Shown here piece after piece: positions 29,976 to 42,027 of a stretch of 64,000 nt of DNA. The notes below the pieces were generated by a model that had not been told where the DNA came from, did not search any database, and saw nothing but the letters and a program-made list of their open reading frames with translations. The stretch is from Plotosus lineatus. Its lineage: Eukaryota; Chordata; Actinopteri; Siluriformes; Plotosidae. Position 1 is the stretch's first letter, and every line of letters begins with the position of its first letter. Location of the stretch: the NCBI GenBank assembly GCA_024760905.1, contig CM045729.1, positions 7,135,163 through 7,199,162 of the forward strand. Direction: 5' to 3'. Position numbers and translations under genes: made by a program.

Positions 29976-30599
29976 GGGGGGTCTGAAAAGATTATTGCTC
30001 TTGTTCCTGTTTCATCAGAAGCTACAACAAGGACACTGTCAAACACATCACACCATCAGCCTGCAAGCGCAAAAATCCTTCATGCACGCAATGAAAAACG
30101 AGCAATCGCTGAAGTCTACAGCAAACTTTCTCCTCACCTGCTCGTGCTGTGCTTGCAAATCAGGACTGAGATTAAAAGGGGGATGAAATCATTGACATGC
30201 TAAAGGACCTTCATGCAAAGTGCTGCCCGATGCTTAGCTATTAGATATTCACAGGCTCTGAATACAAATAGAGGATAGAATAAAATATGCTGAGGTCTCA
30301 AGGTCGATACAAGAACATTTCGGTAAGATTATCTAAGATGGAAATAATGGAGTATTCGGATGACTGCAAATTCCGGAATCTACAGTTCATGAGTAAATCC
30401 AGTACAAGTTTAGGAGTTGTAGTTGTTCAAAAATCTGTGATGGAAAGTTAGGGGAAAGTGTTACGAATCCATCTATGTGGCTCATAGTGTTCAAAACATG
30501 GACATGAAAGTCCTGAACTCTTCTCAAACACTTCGCACATGTTGTGAGAAGTTCGGAAACTTGTAGTTTTGCATGCAAATTGTTCGCTTTTTGTTTTTC
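29976..30599. other. Unique sequence
   Basis: No recognisable gene. A 104-codon plus frame (29889-30203) crosses an element boundary and is treated as chance. Confidence 0.45.
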
Positions 30600-31136
30600 A
30601 AGGGAAAGCGACAAGTTGGAGAGGTCCAACAGGGCGCCTACGGGGCGATGAACTCGCTGGACAGGACCGTGTGGCGGTCGTGGTGTCTGAGCAGGCGGAC
30701 GAAAGCCCGAGTCTTTCGCTCCCTTGTGCTCTCTGTCTTGCTCTACTCGAGCGAGACATGGATGCTCATGGTTGAGCTTGGACGACGACTGGACTCCTTC
30801 GTTACCACTTCCCTTCACTGCATCTTCAGATACCGCTGGTGGGACTTTGTTACCAACCGGAAGGTGCTCGCGGATGCGGGGATGGTAAGAGTAACCTGCT
30901 TGATCCGCGACCGTCAGCTGCGCTACTATAGGCACTTGGCGCGTTTCCCGCCTTCGGACCCAGCACACCGGATCCTGTCCGTTCGGGATCCTAGGGGCTG
31001 GAGCCGATCGCGGGGCCGGCCGATTGCGACGTGGTTGTCACAGCTGAGGGTTGCCCTGCCAGGGGGATGGCCGGATGAGTGGAGGCGGCTGGTGGACGCA
31101 GCGAAGTGTCGTCCTGGCACATGCCCTCATATCTGA
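30600..31136 (+). pseudogene. C-terminal RT-associated region of a fish LINE
   Basis: About 178 open codons with 'MNSLDRTVWRSWCLSRRTKA', 'SLVLSVLLYSSETWML', 'RRLDSFVTTSLHCIFRYRWW' and 'RDRQLRYYRHLARFPPSDPA', which match the region downstream of the RT catalytic domain in abundant fish LINEs. It has no stop over this span. The upstream RT palm is missing because of 5' truncation. No host-gene explanation fits. Confidence 0.72.
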
Positions 31137-31145
31137 CCTGACCTG
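30600..31145 (+). mobile_element. LINE 3' fragment, clade not assigned
   Basis: 5'-truncated copy. GC content is markedly higher than the surroundings. It ends at 'tatctgacctgacctgac', possibly its short tail repeat (tgacc)n. Confidence 0.72.
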
Positions 31146-31921
31146 ACTCTCAATGGATTTTATTTAATTCAGTGCAATTGAACTAATTGCTGTTTACTGC
31201 AAAAGCAGCAATTAAATAACCACATGCGGACTGTATTTAAGAGGCAAGAATGAAACCATCCAGTATTACCTACTTCAAAAACAGAAATCGTGTCTCAAGC
31301 TAAACACAAACAATACTGTCCTCATTGGTATTGCTGGTCTCACCACCAAACCAAAACCCCATGAAAATAAAAGAGTTCTGTTGGCTTTCTCGTGGCACCG
31401 TGTCGAGCTTTCAGTGTGAGCGCATGGCGAAAAACCTCTGGAATCGGTCTCTCTCCACAACACGCTCAAAGATAGACGCATCATCTCTGTCCTCTTCCAT
31501 CATCAAAACACGACTGCGCTCCCGTGGAGCCTTTCAGCATCAGTGAGATCGAAGTTCTCGTCTTTTTATGAGCCAGAGAGTCTTTCGCTTTGTTCCGTGT
31601 CATTGAATAACTTCTCAGAGGAGAAGCGCAGACCCTGAGGATGGACATGTTTGTAAAATGTAATTAAGCAAAGTGCTGAGAATGTTCTTCGTTCTTTTAT
31701 CTTCGTTCAAAAGGAGAAATCTGCCAAAATCTTGAACTGAGACTGACGTGCTCCTCACACAGTGTGGAATTATAATCAGATCAAAGTCGAGGGGATTAAT
31801 ACGAACTTTTTTTCAACTTTTGCAGCCTTGATGGTTGGGGGTCAGTTGTCAAGGTCTTTGTAAGTATTAATTTGGATCAATGCAGAGTTGATGGTTTTAT
31901 AAATATGTATAAATAATATGA
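31146..31921. other. Unique sequence
   Basis: Nothing supported; a 73-codon plus frame (31325-31546) has no domain. Confidence 0.5.
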
Positions 31922-32100
31922 TGGGCAGTGGTGGCCGGGTGGTAAAGGTGCTGGATCACTCATCCTAAGGTTGAGGGTTCAAGGTCCACTCTCCACGGGT
32001 AGTCAATGTCCCCCCAGTGCACTAACTGGGTTATCAAAGGCCAGCCATGTCTCTCACTGTCTATGGTGTGAGGTTCATGTAAAAGAACCATTGCTGATTT
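31922..32100 (+). repeat. SINE-B, 3' truncated
   Basis: Head 'gggcagtggtggccgggtgg' through 'aagaaccattgctgattt'; the shared tail is absent. Confidence 0.88.
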
Positions 32101-32144
32101 TTCGTCATCTCTGATTGGTTCCAGGTTTCCTCTGTAATCTGTCT

Positions 32145-32450
32145 AACAGCAAGAAGGTGATAGGCTCAAGTCCTGAGCTTGGAAACAGCAGTTCTGTGTG
32201 GAGTTTGTATATTCATCCTGTGCTTGTGTGGGTTTCATCTGGCTGCTCCGGTTTCATCTGACAGTAGACGTGAACATTAGCCTGTCGAGCCACACGAAGT
32301 CCGCTACAGGTGCGATGGTAAATGTGAAATGTCTGTGTAGGCTGCTGGCTGACCTGTTCATGAGGTGACCCCGCCTCTCAGCCAGACAGGATTGGCTCCA
32401 AATTTCATCATCAACTCTGACGGACAAGCAGTTTAGATAATGAGTGGATA
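32145..32450 (+). repeat. SINE-A, 5' truncated and diverged
   Basis: 'cagcaagaaggtgataggct', then 'gtgtggagtttgtatattc', 'tgtgtgggtttcatctggct', and a decayed tail to 'cagtttagataatgagtgg'. Confidence 0.72.
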
Positions 32451-32494
32451 AACTTTACTTCTCTGTAATTTCCATTTTAAAAATTGTGGATGTA

Positions 32495-32600
32495 GCAGAG
32501 AGCAAATACACCTCACAGCAAGAAGGTCCTGGGTTCGAGTCCCAGACCTGGTAAGAGGGTTTCCGTGTGACGTTTTAATGTTCTGCCCATGCTTGCATTT
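32495..32600 (+). repeat. SINE-A head fragment
   Basis: 'cacctcacagcaagaaggtc' and B box 'gggttcgagtcccag', then 'ttctgcccatgcttgca'. Confidence 0.78.
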
Positions 32601-32964
32601 TTTGTTTTTTGGTTATTTTTGGGTTATGCCCCAGCCTGCCCGGCAAATGATTGAGAGTGATAAAAATGTCTGGATGTCAATAAAGAAATAGAGTAAATTA
32701 TAAAAATAAGAATAACATTATTCAGACATCAGAAAAAGCTCAAGTTGGTTTTTAAAGTATATTTTTCAACACCAAATGTTTTATTCATTACTGTTCGCTG
32801 TCTCTATTTATATTTAAATATGTAAATAAGCATGAGCGCGGGCTAAAGCTGCCTTGTACACTGTTTAAAGGCTGATATTGTGCCGCTGCCCATAAGTTAC
32901 TCTTATGTGTTACTGTTCCCATGGAAACGAGGTCAATTCTCAACTCATGCAAATCCATCCATCT
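32601..32964. other. Unique AT-rich stretch
   Basis: Nothing recognised. Confidence 0.4.
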
Positions 32965-33130
32965 ATTTTTCTGCTTGTCACTTTGTTTGTGAACAAAATC
33001 CTGACCGCACCCGTGCACAGATTAATCCCGAACGTGCTGGGGACACGACCCTCCCTAAGTCCCAGGGATCATTTGATTTCAGAATGTTTTGGTCAAAGGT
33101 GAAGGTCACAGTAAGGTCACAGGTTATGGA
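32965..33130 (+). repeat. Dispersed fish repeat containing a DR5 nuclear-receptor motif
   Basis: 'gtttgtgaacaaaatcctga' to 'aaggtcacaggttatgg' resembles a dispersed fish repeat; short relatives occur at 13780-13850 and 35880-35960. It contains AGGTCA (33103-33108), a 5-base spacer cagta, then AGGTCA (33114-33119). Confidence 0.5.
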
Positions 33131-33133
33131 CCT

Positions 33134-33345
33134 CTAGCTTGCATGGGTTTTCTCTGAGTATGCAAGTGTCCTCCTCCAGTTCACATGAGGCTACAAATTA
33201 CATTACAAAATTCCTCTACGTGTGAGTGCGGGTGTAAAGAGTGTGTGTGGGTGTGTTGGTCCTACGATGGTCTGGTAATCTGTTCAGGGTGTACCATGCC
33301 TTTGCGCAGTGTTGGTTGAGATAGGCTCTGGCTTCCTGAAAATTA
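33134..33345 (+). repeat. SINE-A, 5' truncated
   Basis: 'gcttgcatgggttttctctg', 'cctctacgtgtgagtgcg', 'ctgttcagggtgtaccatgc', 'ggttgagataggctctggc'. Confidence 0.75.
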
Positions 33346-33473
33346 AAATAGTATTACTGCTCCCCATGCTGCGGTGCGGGGTGGAGATACCATACACTCT
33401 ACTAATGCTCCTCTAGCTGCGCTTTGCGATTCTGGCTCTGTGAACCTCTACTACTGAAAACAGTCCCTTACTC

Positions 33474-33792
33474 AGTTATTTTTCGAGCCGCTTAACCCTT
33501 CCATGGTCAGGGGGAGGCTGGTGCCAATTTCAGCTGACTCTGGGCGAGGGCAGGGTACACCCTGGACAGCTCGCCAGGCCATTGCAGGGCTGAAACACAC
33601 TGACGGCTATGCAGCTCCTCTTGATAAAATGGTTCTGTTGCATGAACCTCCACCATGGACAGTGAGAGACATGGCCGGCCTTTGATAACTCGGTTAGTAC
33701 ACTGGGGACAACAGTGACAACTCGGCGATAGTGGGGCTTGAACCCTACCACCATAAGGCAGTACCCTACTACCGAGCCACCACTGCCCCACC
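33474..33792 (-). repeat. SINE-B
   Basis: Reverse: tail 'gagccgcttaacccttccat' on the left; the head with B box reversed ('ggcttgaacccta') and 'gagccaccactgcccc' on the right. Confidence 0.9.
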
Positions 33793-33814
33793 TGCAGACC
33801 GCATCATCCTTTAA

Positions 33815-34055
33815 CCATTCATTCATTTTCTGAACCACTTAATTCTAATCAGGTCGCGGGGAGCCTGGTGCCTATCTCTGCCAAACCTGGACAGCTCGCC
33901 AGGCCATCACAGGGCAGAAACACACTTGCAACTATGCGGCTTTGCTTGACGAAAGTCAGCAATTGTTCCTTTAGGGACAACCATTGACAGTTTGAACCCC
34001 CAACCGTAGGATCAGTAATCCCGCACCTTATCACTGGATCAGCACCGCCCTCACG
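33815..34055 (-). repeat. SINE-B with internal deletions
   Basis: Left 'ccattcattcattttctgaa', right 'tcagcaccgccct'; shorter than the family by about 80 bases. Confidence 0.85.
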
Positions 34056-34267
34056 CCGCATTGTGGAATTTAAAAAAATACTAAAATGGCACAATGCTGG
34101 AATACATTTGAAGCGTTGACTGTGATGTAATGGGGAAAAAGAAAAAAACATGACATCATATACTGTAACCAGTATTTCCTATGTTCATTCTTCTAATGCA
34201 ATTGTGCCATTAATGACCCACCAATCCTCACAAAGAATGTCTCAGAGGAAATCTTAAATAAAGGGGG

Positions 34268-34268
34268 G

Positions 34269-34321
<53 letters not shown>
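34268..34321. repeat. (GA)n microsatellite
   Basis: About 25 GA units after a G run. Confidence 0.97.
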
Positions 34322-34325
<4 letters not shown>

Positions 34326-34902
34326 ACAAAAAGAACTTTAAAAGCTTTAATCTGTCATTTCATTTCACAAGCTTCCGGATAACATAAAGAACATCTACAC
34401 GTGTACTTTATAGAAATAAATAAATAAATAATACCTGGACACAGATTAGAAATATCTCTCACAGCCAGAGCCGCAGTTTCTCTGCCTGAGGGCAAAGCTG
34501 AGAAATACCAGGGGCATGAAATTGCCCAGAGCCTTTGGCCCGTGTACGTGATAATAAACCTGATAATGGAACCATCTCTTAATCTGCTCGGTGATTAATT
34601 ATATACAGGATACGAGCGGGAAGCCGTCGGGAAGCCGGGTGTCAAGCGGCCTGAGAGCCGAAGGGGAAAACATTTTTTATTCCGGTCCATCTGCAGAGCC
34701 AGGGGGCGATGGAAAGGGCAAAAAAGTCAGATCTTGTCTGAAACCGATGCCTGCACGTGTGCACGTGTTCCAGCTGCGGCGCGGGGGTGGATCCAGAGGT
34801 TGTGTGTTCCAGCAGCTGTGTGTAAACTTCCACTGAAAGTTTGTAGTGCAACTAAATATTGTGTTGCTTTTAATGTACTTACACTCGACTGCTATGTTTA
34901 TA
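34322..34902. other. Unique sequence with paired E-boxes
   Basis: No gene recognised. Two CACGTG E-boxes lie at 34754-34759 and 34762-34767, two bases apart, in a GC-richer stretch. Confidence 0.45.
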
Positions 34903-35032
34903 ACTGTGATGGTCTGCGATAGCCTGGCGAGCTGGACAGGGTGTGCCCCGCCCTAAGCCAGAGTCGGCCGAGATGGGTGCAGCCGCCCCGTGACCCTAGT
35001 AAGGGTTAGGTGATTCAGAAAATGAATGAATG
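34903..35032 (+). repeat. SINE tail fragment
   Basis: 'gcgatagcctggcgagctgg' to 'cagaaaatgaatgaatgc'. Confidence 0.85.
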
Positions 35033-35042
35033 CATGAATAAT

Positions 35043-35195
35043 AGTCGCAACGGTGGTGTAGTGGCTAGCATGTGCACCTCAGAGCAAGAAGGTCCCGGGT
35101 TCGATTTCCCGGCTCGGGTTCTCCCTGTGCTTGTGTGAGTTTCCTCTGCGTAGTCTGGTTCCCTCTCACAGTCTAAAAACATGCACAGTACCATG
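35043..35195 (+). repeat. SINE-A head half
   Basis: 'acggtggtgtagtggctagc', B box 'gggttcgatttcccgg', then 'cacagtctaaaaacatgcac'; stops before the centre. Confidence 0.85.
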
Positions 35196-35416
35196 ATGTA
35201 ACTCCCGAGAATCCATCATTACCAGTTAATGGCAATGGTTTGTCTAAACACCACCTAATTTAATTCAAATAATTATTTTAATAACTAATAAATGCCCCCA
35301 GCCCACATACCACCAAGGGCACTCAAGCTTTTCTGAACCAGATGAAGAACATCTGGGCAAACAGCCAACAAAAATGGTTTGTACGAAGGTTTAGTAACAT
35401 CAGCGAACTTTGCTTG

Positions 35417-35508
35417 GACGTTTCTGGGTGGAGTTTGCATGTTCTCATCATTTTGCATGGGTTTCCTTCGGGTCCTCTGGTTTTCCCCCTCAGTTCACGT
35501 CTGATATA
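35417..35508 (+). repeat. SINE-A fragment
   Basis: 'tggagtttgcatgttctcat' and 'tgggtttccttcgggtcctc'. Confidence 0.7.
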
Positions 35509-35517
35509 AGTATCCTC

Positions 35518-35816
35518 GTGTCCATCTCAGCCGACTCCGGGCAAGAGCAGAGTACACCCTGGATGGCTCACCAGGCCATCGCAGGGCAGAAACACACTAA
35601 TGGCTATGTAGCTTCTCCTGACAAAAGTCAGCAATGGTTCTTTTACATGAACCTCCACCACAGACAGTGAGAGACATGGCCGGCCTTTGATAACCCAGTT
35701 AACTGCACTGGGGGACGGGGACGGCAGTGACAACCATTGACAGTGGTGCTTGAACCCCCAATCTCAGGATCGGCAATCCAGCACCTCCCCACCGGGCCAC
35801 CACTGCCCTGTGGTAG
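35518..35816 (-). repeat. SINE-B
   Basis: 'atctcagccgactccgggca' to 'gggccaccactgccctg', including 'gagacatggccggcctttga'. The extreme tail is missing. Confidence 0.9.
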
Positions 35817-36961
35817 TATTATTATGATTGTTATTAGTTCCTGCCCACAAACTGCTGTAGCTTTCAAACTTAGTGTGCAGGGTCACTACTATGAGTAACT
35901 TCGTTTACACTCCTGTGAGTGACCTTGACCTACTTTTCAAGGTCACCGAAGACATTAGGTGGCTACCGAACCAAGACAAGACGTAGACGAGGTAAGCGAG
36001 AGATACTAAGCCTATGAGCTGTGGTTCTGTCACCAGAAAGCTTTTATATTCAGTGAAACAGGAGCTGATGATGGAAGATCACACGTGTTGGCTGTTCATT
36101 AGTGAATAAGCACCTCTGCACCATCAAAACCCAAGCCAGCTGTTATAGAACCTGTACCGAGCCTATTGGCTACATTATCAATGCTGTATGCTGGAGGTAC
36201 CTTACACTTCATGAGGGCCCCTCAGGATGTTGTTTAAATGCAGCTTTTTGTCTCCTAAGTTAAAAAATAAATAAAAAATTCCACATCCATTGACTCATTT
36301 TAATCTGGTCAAACCCAAAACCCTTTGGCTGTAAGCTGACAACATTCCCCAAAACACATTTAGTCCGAGTGAAATTTTTCCGCTGTTCCCTGCTGTTGTC
36401 ATATTCTTAGATTTTGTTTTTAATTTCTTTCTCTCATCATGTTTTCTCTGCAGGCAAAAAAGTAATAATTTGTTCCCCCTCGTTTTGGTGGCTGTACACA
36501 AACGTTAAGCGAAATCATTGTTAGCATCTAGTACATGCCCCATGCTGTAAAGTGTCCATTCGGCGGAAGCCGCTTAGTAAACGTCTCTGCGTAATCATCT
36601 ACAACGTCCGAGTGGTTCTGTATCCTCATGCCGAGTGCAGATGGAAGCTGCAGCAGTTGGAAATCAGATTCCCGACATATTTAGGCTTTCTGCTAGCGGC
36701 ACAGAGTTAAACGCAGGTAATTAGATGGGAGAGGCTGCGTGGGAGTGTGTAGCGCAAATACATACATCCGCAGCACACATGCTGCTTTAATGCTGGCTTT
36801 GTTTCACCCCTATGGCTGCTTTTTTTTCAAGCTCTTGCCATCTGGACATCAACGACAGGTTTACTGCAGCATCTGAGCCCATTTTTGAAGCACGTTCTAT
36901 GAAGACGATGTGATTTCTCTCTACATATGGAAACGAATCAGAGGCTCCTATGCACATTTCA
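35817..36961. other. Unique sequence, possible conserved non-coding stretch
   Basis: About 1.1 kb without coding content. 35880-35960 has AGGTCA-like half-sites ('gaccttgacctacttttcaa' and 'ggtcacc'). The stretch 36560-36830 has balanced composition, no repeat similarity and TAAT-type homeodomain core sites. Confidence 0.4.
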
Positions 36962-37229
36962 AACATTCATTAATTTTGTGAACCGCTTTATTATTTATTA
37001 TGGGCACAGAGAAGCTGGCGCAGATCTCAACACCTGGGGGTGATTTGTAATGACCGTTTGGCATGCTGTGTATGTTTTTGGACTGTGGGAGGAAACCGGA
37101 GTACCCGAAGGAAACTCCAGTAAGCACAAAGAGTACAGGTAAACTCCACACTGAAACACCTGAGCCTAAGAATCAGGTTGTGAAGCAGTGAGGCAGATGT
37201 GCTAACCGCTATGTCGTTGTACCGCTTGT
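36962..37229 (-). repeat. SINE-A
   Basis: 'cattcattaattttgtgaac', 'ggactgtgggaggaaaccgg', 'cgctatgtcgttgtaccgc'. Partial central deletion. Confidence 0.85.
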
Positions 37230-37270
37230 TTGAAAATATTTTATTTGTAAATTATTTTTGCCAGAAGATG

Positions 37271-37273
<3 letters not shown>

Positions 37274-37302
<29 letters not shown>
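37274..37302. repeat. Poly(A) run
   Basis: About 29 A residues; not adjacent to a clear element end. Confidence 0.95.
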
Positions 37303-37304
<2 letters not shown>

Positions 37305-37317
37305 TAAAATCCTTTGG

Positions 37318-37622
37318 GCTTTTTACACCCGAGCCTAGTGGCTCACCAGGCCGGTGCTTATCCCCAGTTTCCATAGCGTAACGCTACCAGGAGTTCAACT
37401 CCTCCTGGATGGGATGCTAGTCCATCGCACGTTCCCTTCCCAGTATATTTTACTGGTGCCCATTTACACTGCTGGGTGAACAGACGCACACTTATGGTTA
37501 CGGACTTTGTCCGGAGGTCTTAGCACAGTGGAGGGGGGAGGGGGGGGGTGTCTAACTGGGATTTGAACACACAACATCCCGATTATGAGTGCAGCACCCT
37601 ACCCAGTACACCTCCACCCACT
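37318..37622 (-). repeat. SINE-C, copy 1
   Basis: Reverse of 40178-40490: 'gcctagtggctcaccaggcc', 'ctcctcctggatgggatgct', 'cccagtatattttactggt', and the tRNA-like head reversed at the right ('gggatttgaacacacaac'). The label is mine. Confidence 0.82.
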
Positions 37623-37854
37623 TATAAAAAAATAAATAAATAAAAAAACACAAGAAAACTTGCAGAACGATTGTACAAGCACAGCACGTTGTACAGTAGT
37701 AATAAGGACCGGATTGATCCAATTAGAATTCGATGATGTGGGTGGTAGGAATTTTAAATGAATGTGCTGGACATAGTGTTTGCATGTTCGATTGATGGAA
37801 ACATGTTAGCATTCAGACATCCTGAAGGAGGTTACAGCAGAGTTGCTGCACCTC

Positions 37855-38115
37855 TGCATCAAAAAAAGTCAGTTGAGGTGGTTCGGGTATCTGATTAGGA
37901 TGCTTCTTTGGTACTTTTCCTTGAGAGCACCAACTGAAACGAGGCTGTTTCAGACCCAGAAATGACTGGATGGAGTGGCCTAGGAAGGCCTCAGGATCCC
38001 CCAGGAGGAGTTAGAGAGCGTTGCTGGAAAGAAGAATCCCTGGGATTCCCTCTTCGACCTGTTGCTTTTGCCGCCCGACCTCAGCTAAGTGGAAGAAAAT
38101 GGATGGATTGATGGA
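37855..38115 (+). mobile_element. LINE 3' end fragment, 'QLRWFG...LLPPRP' family
   Basis: Translates with stops as 'KSQLRWFGYLIRM', 'LRIPQEELESVAGK' and 'PWDSLFDLLLLPPDLS', matching the C-terminus of an abundant fish LINE. Related pieces lie at 43055, 44035, 59340 and 62338. Confidence 0.7.
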
Positions 38116-39190
38116 ATATTAGTAGCTAGGCCAGAATAATCTGACCAGTAAAATGGGTTTAAAATAGAATGACAATAATATCTCGGGCTCAGGTGCAGAG
38201 TCGTGTGTATATGTTCTAACAGAACCGTTTTAATTACACTGGCATGGTACCACAGGCTCTGAAATACTATATTGCTGGCAGAATGATTAATTTTTCTCAC
38301 ACACTTGGCTCCTCACGACAATTAGAGTGTTTTCCACACCTGCTGCTCTATTGCCCCCAACACCACCTCCACCACCACCACCTCTATTTCTGCTCTGCAG
38401 GTGCTGTGCACATTCAGCAAACTCGATGTTGCAAGCTCCAAACTTTTCTTTTCTTTTTTTTTTTTTTTTTTTTTCCAGTCGAAGATCTCTAATGAGACCA
38501 CAGCAGGGACACATGCTGCTGTTGCAGACAGAATGAGGTGTAGTTCAATTATAAACAAGCAGATGTTCATCTAACAGTCGTCATTACCTTACATCTTTGG
38601 TGTCAGTGTCAATTTTAATGCTGGACAACCATCTAAACCACGCAGAACCCAGATTTGGAGGAAAAAAAAACTGCTTACCACACCCACCCACCCACCACAC
38701 ATCAGCCCCAACTAGTACTTCACCAAATTGAACGGATCCATTTCATCACTTTTATCCTTCATGTACGTGTTCAATTACGAGAAAGAGTAAATTTTAAACC
38801 TGGCTCACGGCTGCTTTCTGCTCAGCTGTTGTTGGCATGACTCACTTGTAATGTTAGAAAAGGTGAAGGACCTTCTGTTTAGATTTGCACTGAATACAGT
38901 AATCACTGTGAAAAGCATATTTTCTTTTGTGATGTAATATTTAATTGTCAACAAGACCTCTGCATCATCATTTCAGAAGGAATGTTTTTTTACACCGTCT
39001 GGCACCAAAGAAGTTAAATTGATGCTGTAACATTCTGGGAGAGGGATACTGGATGCATATGCGGATAAAAAACACAGTTAATAAACAAACACCGAAACTA
39101 AACTAAAGTCGGTACAGCAAGACTTTCTGAGTCCTGAAATACTCTGCTTGCTTTACATAGAGATCAATGACAGCTGAGTCATGAGTATGT
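38116..39190. other. Unique sequence
   Basis: Includes a CACC-rich patch (38356-38390) and a poly(T) run (38456-38474). No coding support; frames here are low-complexity. Confidence 0.45.
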
Positions 39191-39595
39191 GTTGGCCCTG
39201 AGATGGTCTGATGAGCTGTTCAGAGTTTACCCCACATTTGCCCCGTGTTGGCTGAGATAGCCTCCAGCCTCCCCCTGACCTTAGTAGGATTAGGCAGCTT
39301 TCAAATGAGTGAGTGATTTAGTGATATATAATAGTGGCCCTGTGATAGTCTGGTGAGCTGATGATGGTGTACCCCTCACCCGCCCAGTGTCGGCTGAGAT
39401 AGACTCCAGCCTTTGCATAAATTTAGTAGAATTAAGTTTTGCAAATGAGAGAGTAAGTCAGTGATATGTAATGATTGTCCTGCGATTGTCTGATGAGTTG
39501 TACAGGGTGTACCCCACCTTCACCCAAGGTTGGCTTGGATAGGCTCCAATTTTTATTCCCACAAAAATGATCAAGAGGTTCAGAAATTGAAAAGC
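39191..39595 (+). repeat. Three tandem copies of a ~140-bp SINE tail
   Basis: Units begin near 39191, 39334 and 39474. Each starts with a 'ccctg.gat.gtctg.tgag' block and runs through 'ggctgagatag..tccagcc' to the oligo-AATGA end. They are diverged from each other by perhaps a quarter. Confidence 0.78.
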
Positions 39596-39654
39596 GATAC
39601 ATGGTCCTGCTACACTTTGAATTTCTTCTGGTGTGCCTGCTAATCAATGTGTCG

Positions 39655-40122
39655 TGGTTTGATAACCCAATTGATAACCCAATTAGTGCACTGGGGGAAC
39701 AGCAGTGACAACCCATAGAGCAGGGGTGTCAAACTCATGCCACAAAGGGCCATGTGGCTGCAGGTTTTTGTTTCAACCAAGCATCAGCACAGCTGACTTG
39801 GCTCATTCAAACAACTGATAAGAGTCTTCAGGCGTTTGATTGGTCAGTCTCTGGACAGAGCACACACATTGATCAATCAACTTCCCCAAGACTCTTATCA
39901 GTTGTTTGAATGAGCCAGACTGACCAATCAAATGCCTGAAAACTCTTATCAGTTGTTTGAATGAGCCAAATCAGGTGTGCTGCTGCTTGGTTGAAACAAA
40001 AACCTGCAGCCACATGGCCCTTTGTGGCACGAGTTTGACACCCCTGCCATAGAGAGTGGGGCTCGAACCCCCAACCGTAGGATCAGTGATCCAGCACTTT
40101 ACCACCAGGCCATTAGTGCCGT
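39655..40122 (-). repeat. SINE-B interrupted by an hAT MITE
   Basis: Left part 39655-39720 ('ttgataacccaattagtgca') and right part 40047-40122 ('gtggggctcgaacccccaac') are one SINE-B split by the hAT at 39721-40046. Confidence 0.88.
39713..40054. mobile_element. hAT MITE with perfect 8-bp target duplication
   Basis: The body 39721-40046 (326 bp) starts 'caggggtgtcaaactcatgc' and ends 'gcacgagtttgacacccctg'. The terminal inverted repeats extend about 60 bases. The target duplication ccatagag is at 39713-39720 and 40047-40054. An inner 'cttatcagttgtttgaatga' segment is duplicated. No transposase. Confidence 0.93.
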
Positions 40123-40177
40123 TATTACTTATAAAAATAATATTAACATTAACAGTTATAAGAGTATCTTGATGATT

Positions 40178-40490
40178 GGGGCGGGTGGCATAGTGGTCAG
40201 GGTGCTGTGCTCATGATCGGGAAGTTGTGTGTTCAAATCCCAGTTCAACCGTCACTGTGCTAAGACCCCTGGGCAAGGTCTGTCTCAACCACAAATGTGC
40301 CTCTGTTCACCCAGCAGTATAAATGGGTACCAGTAAAATATACTGGGAAGGGAACCTGCGATGGACTAGCGTCCCATCCAGGAGGAGTTGAACTCCTGGT
40401 TGCCTCACGCTATGGAAACCGGGAATAAGCTCCGCCCTGATGAGCCGCTAGGCTTGGGAGTTAAAAGAACAGACTTTATCTTTAGCAATA
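40178..40490 (+). repeat. SINE-C, copy 2
   Basis: tRNA-like head 'ggtggcatagtggtcagggt' with B box 'gtgttcaaatccca', middle 'ccagtaaaatatactgggaa', end 'gagccgctaggcttgggag'. Confidence 0.85.
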
Positions 40491-41562
<1,072 letters not shown>

Positions 41563-42027
41563 AATATGAGAGTTTCAGCAGTGATGCCTGCTGTCAAAAG
41601 TTGCCGTGCTTGCCTGCAATGTCAAAAAATAAATAAATGACGCATAACAAGCCACGGCGTTCTGGAATAAAGCTTCTTTATATCTACACTGACAGACAGG
41701 CAGCTGACAGAGAAACAAGTCCGCCTCCTCTACACTTCTCCTCAGGTGCCTCCTCATCCGAAAGCAGCTACACCTGAATTGGACTGGTGAAGTCGCAGTG
41801 TGTTTAATTTACTGCCGATTAGCATCATTACTCAATTCTATAATGGCATAACAGCATGACATAAACATCTTCTAATGATCATTGTTGTACCTCGCTCAGT
41901 CTTGAAGGCCGCATGCGCCGCTAAGTAACGTTCTAACGAACATCAGCCTCGAATACTAGAAAACTGAAAAAGAGTCCGACCTAAAGAATAACTACGAAAA
42001 AGAATTATATAAGGGATAATACCAAAC
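41563..42027. other. Unique sequence
   Basis: Nothing recognised. Confidence 0.45.

Noticed and set aside
30387..30968. 193-codon reverse ORF
   Set aside because: Antisense shadow of the LINE fragment at 30600-31136, whose sense frame has recognisable conserved motifs.
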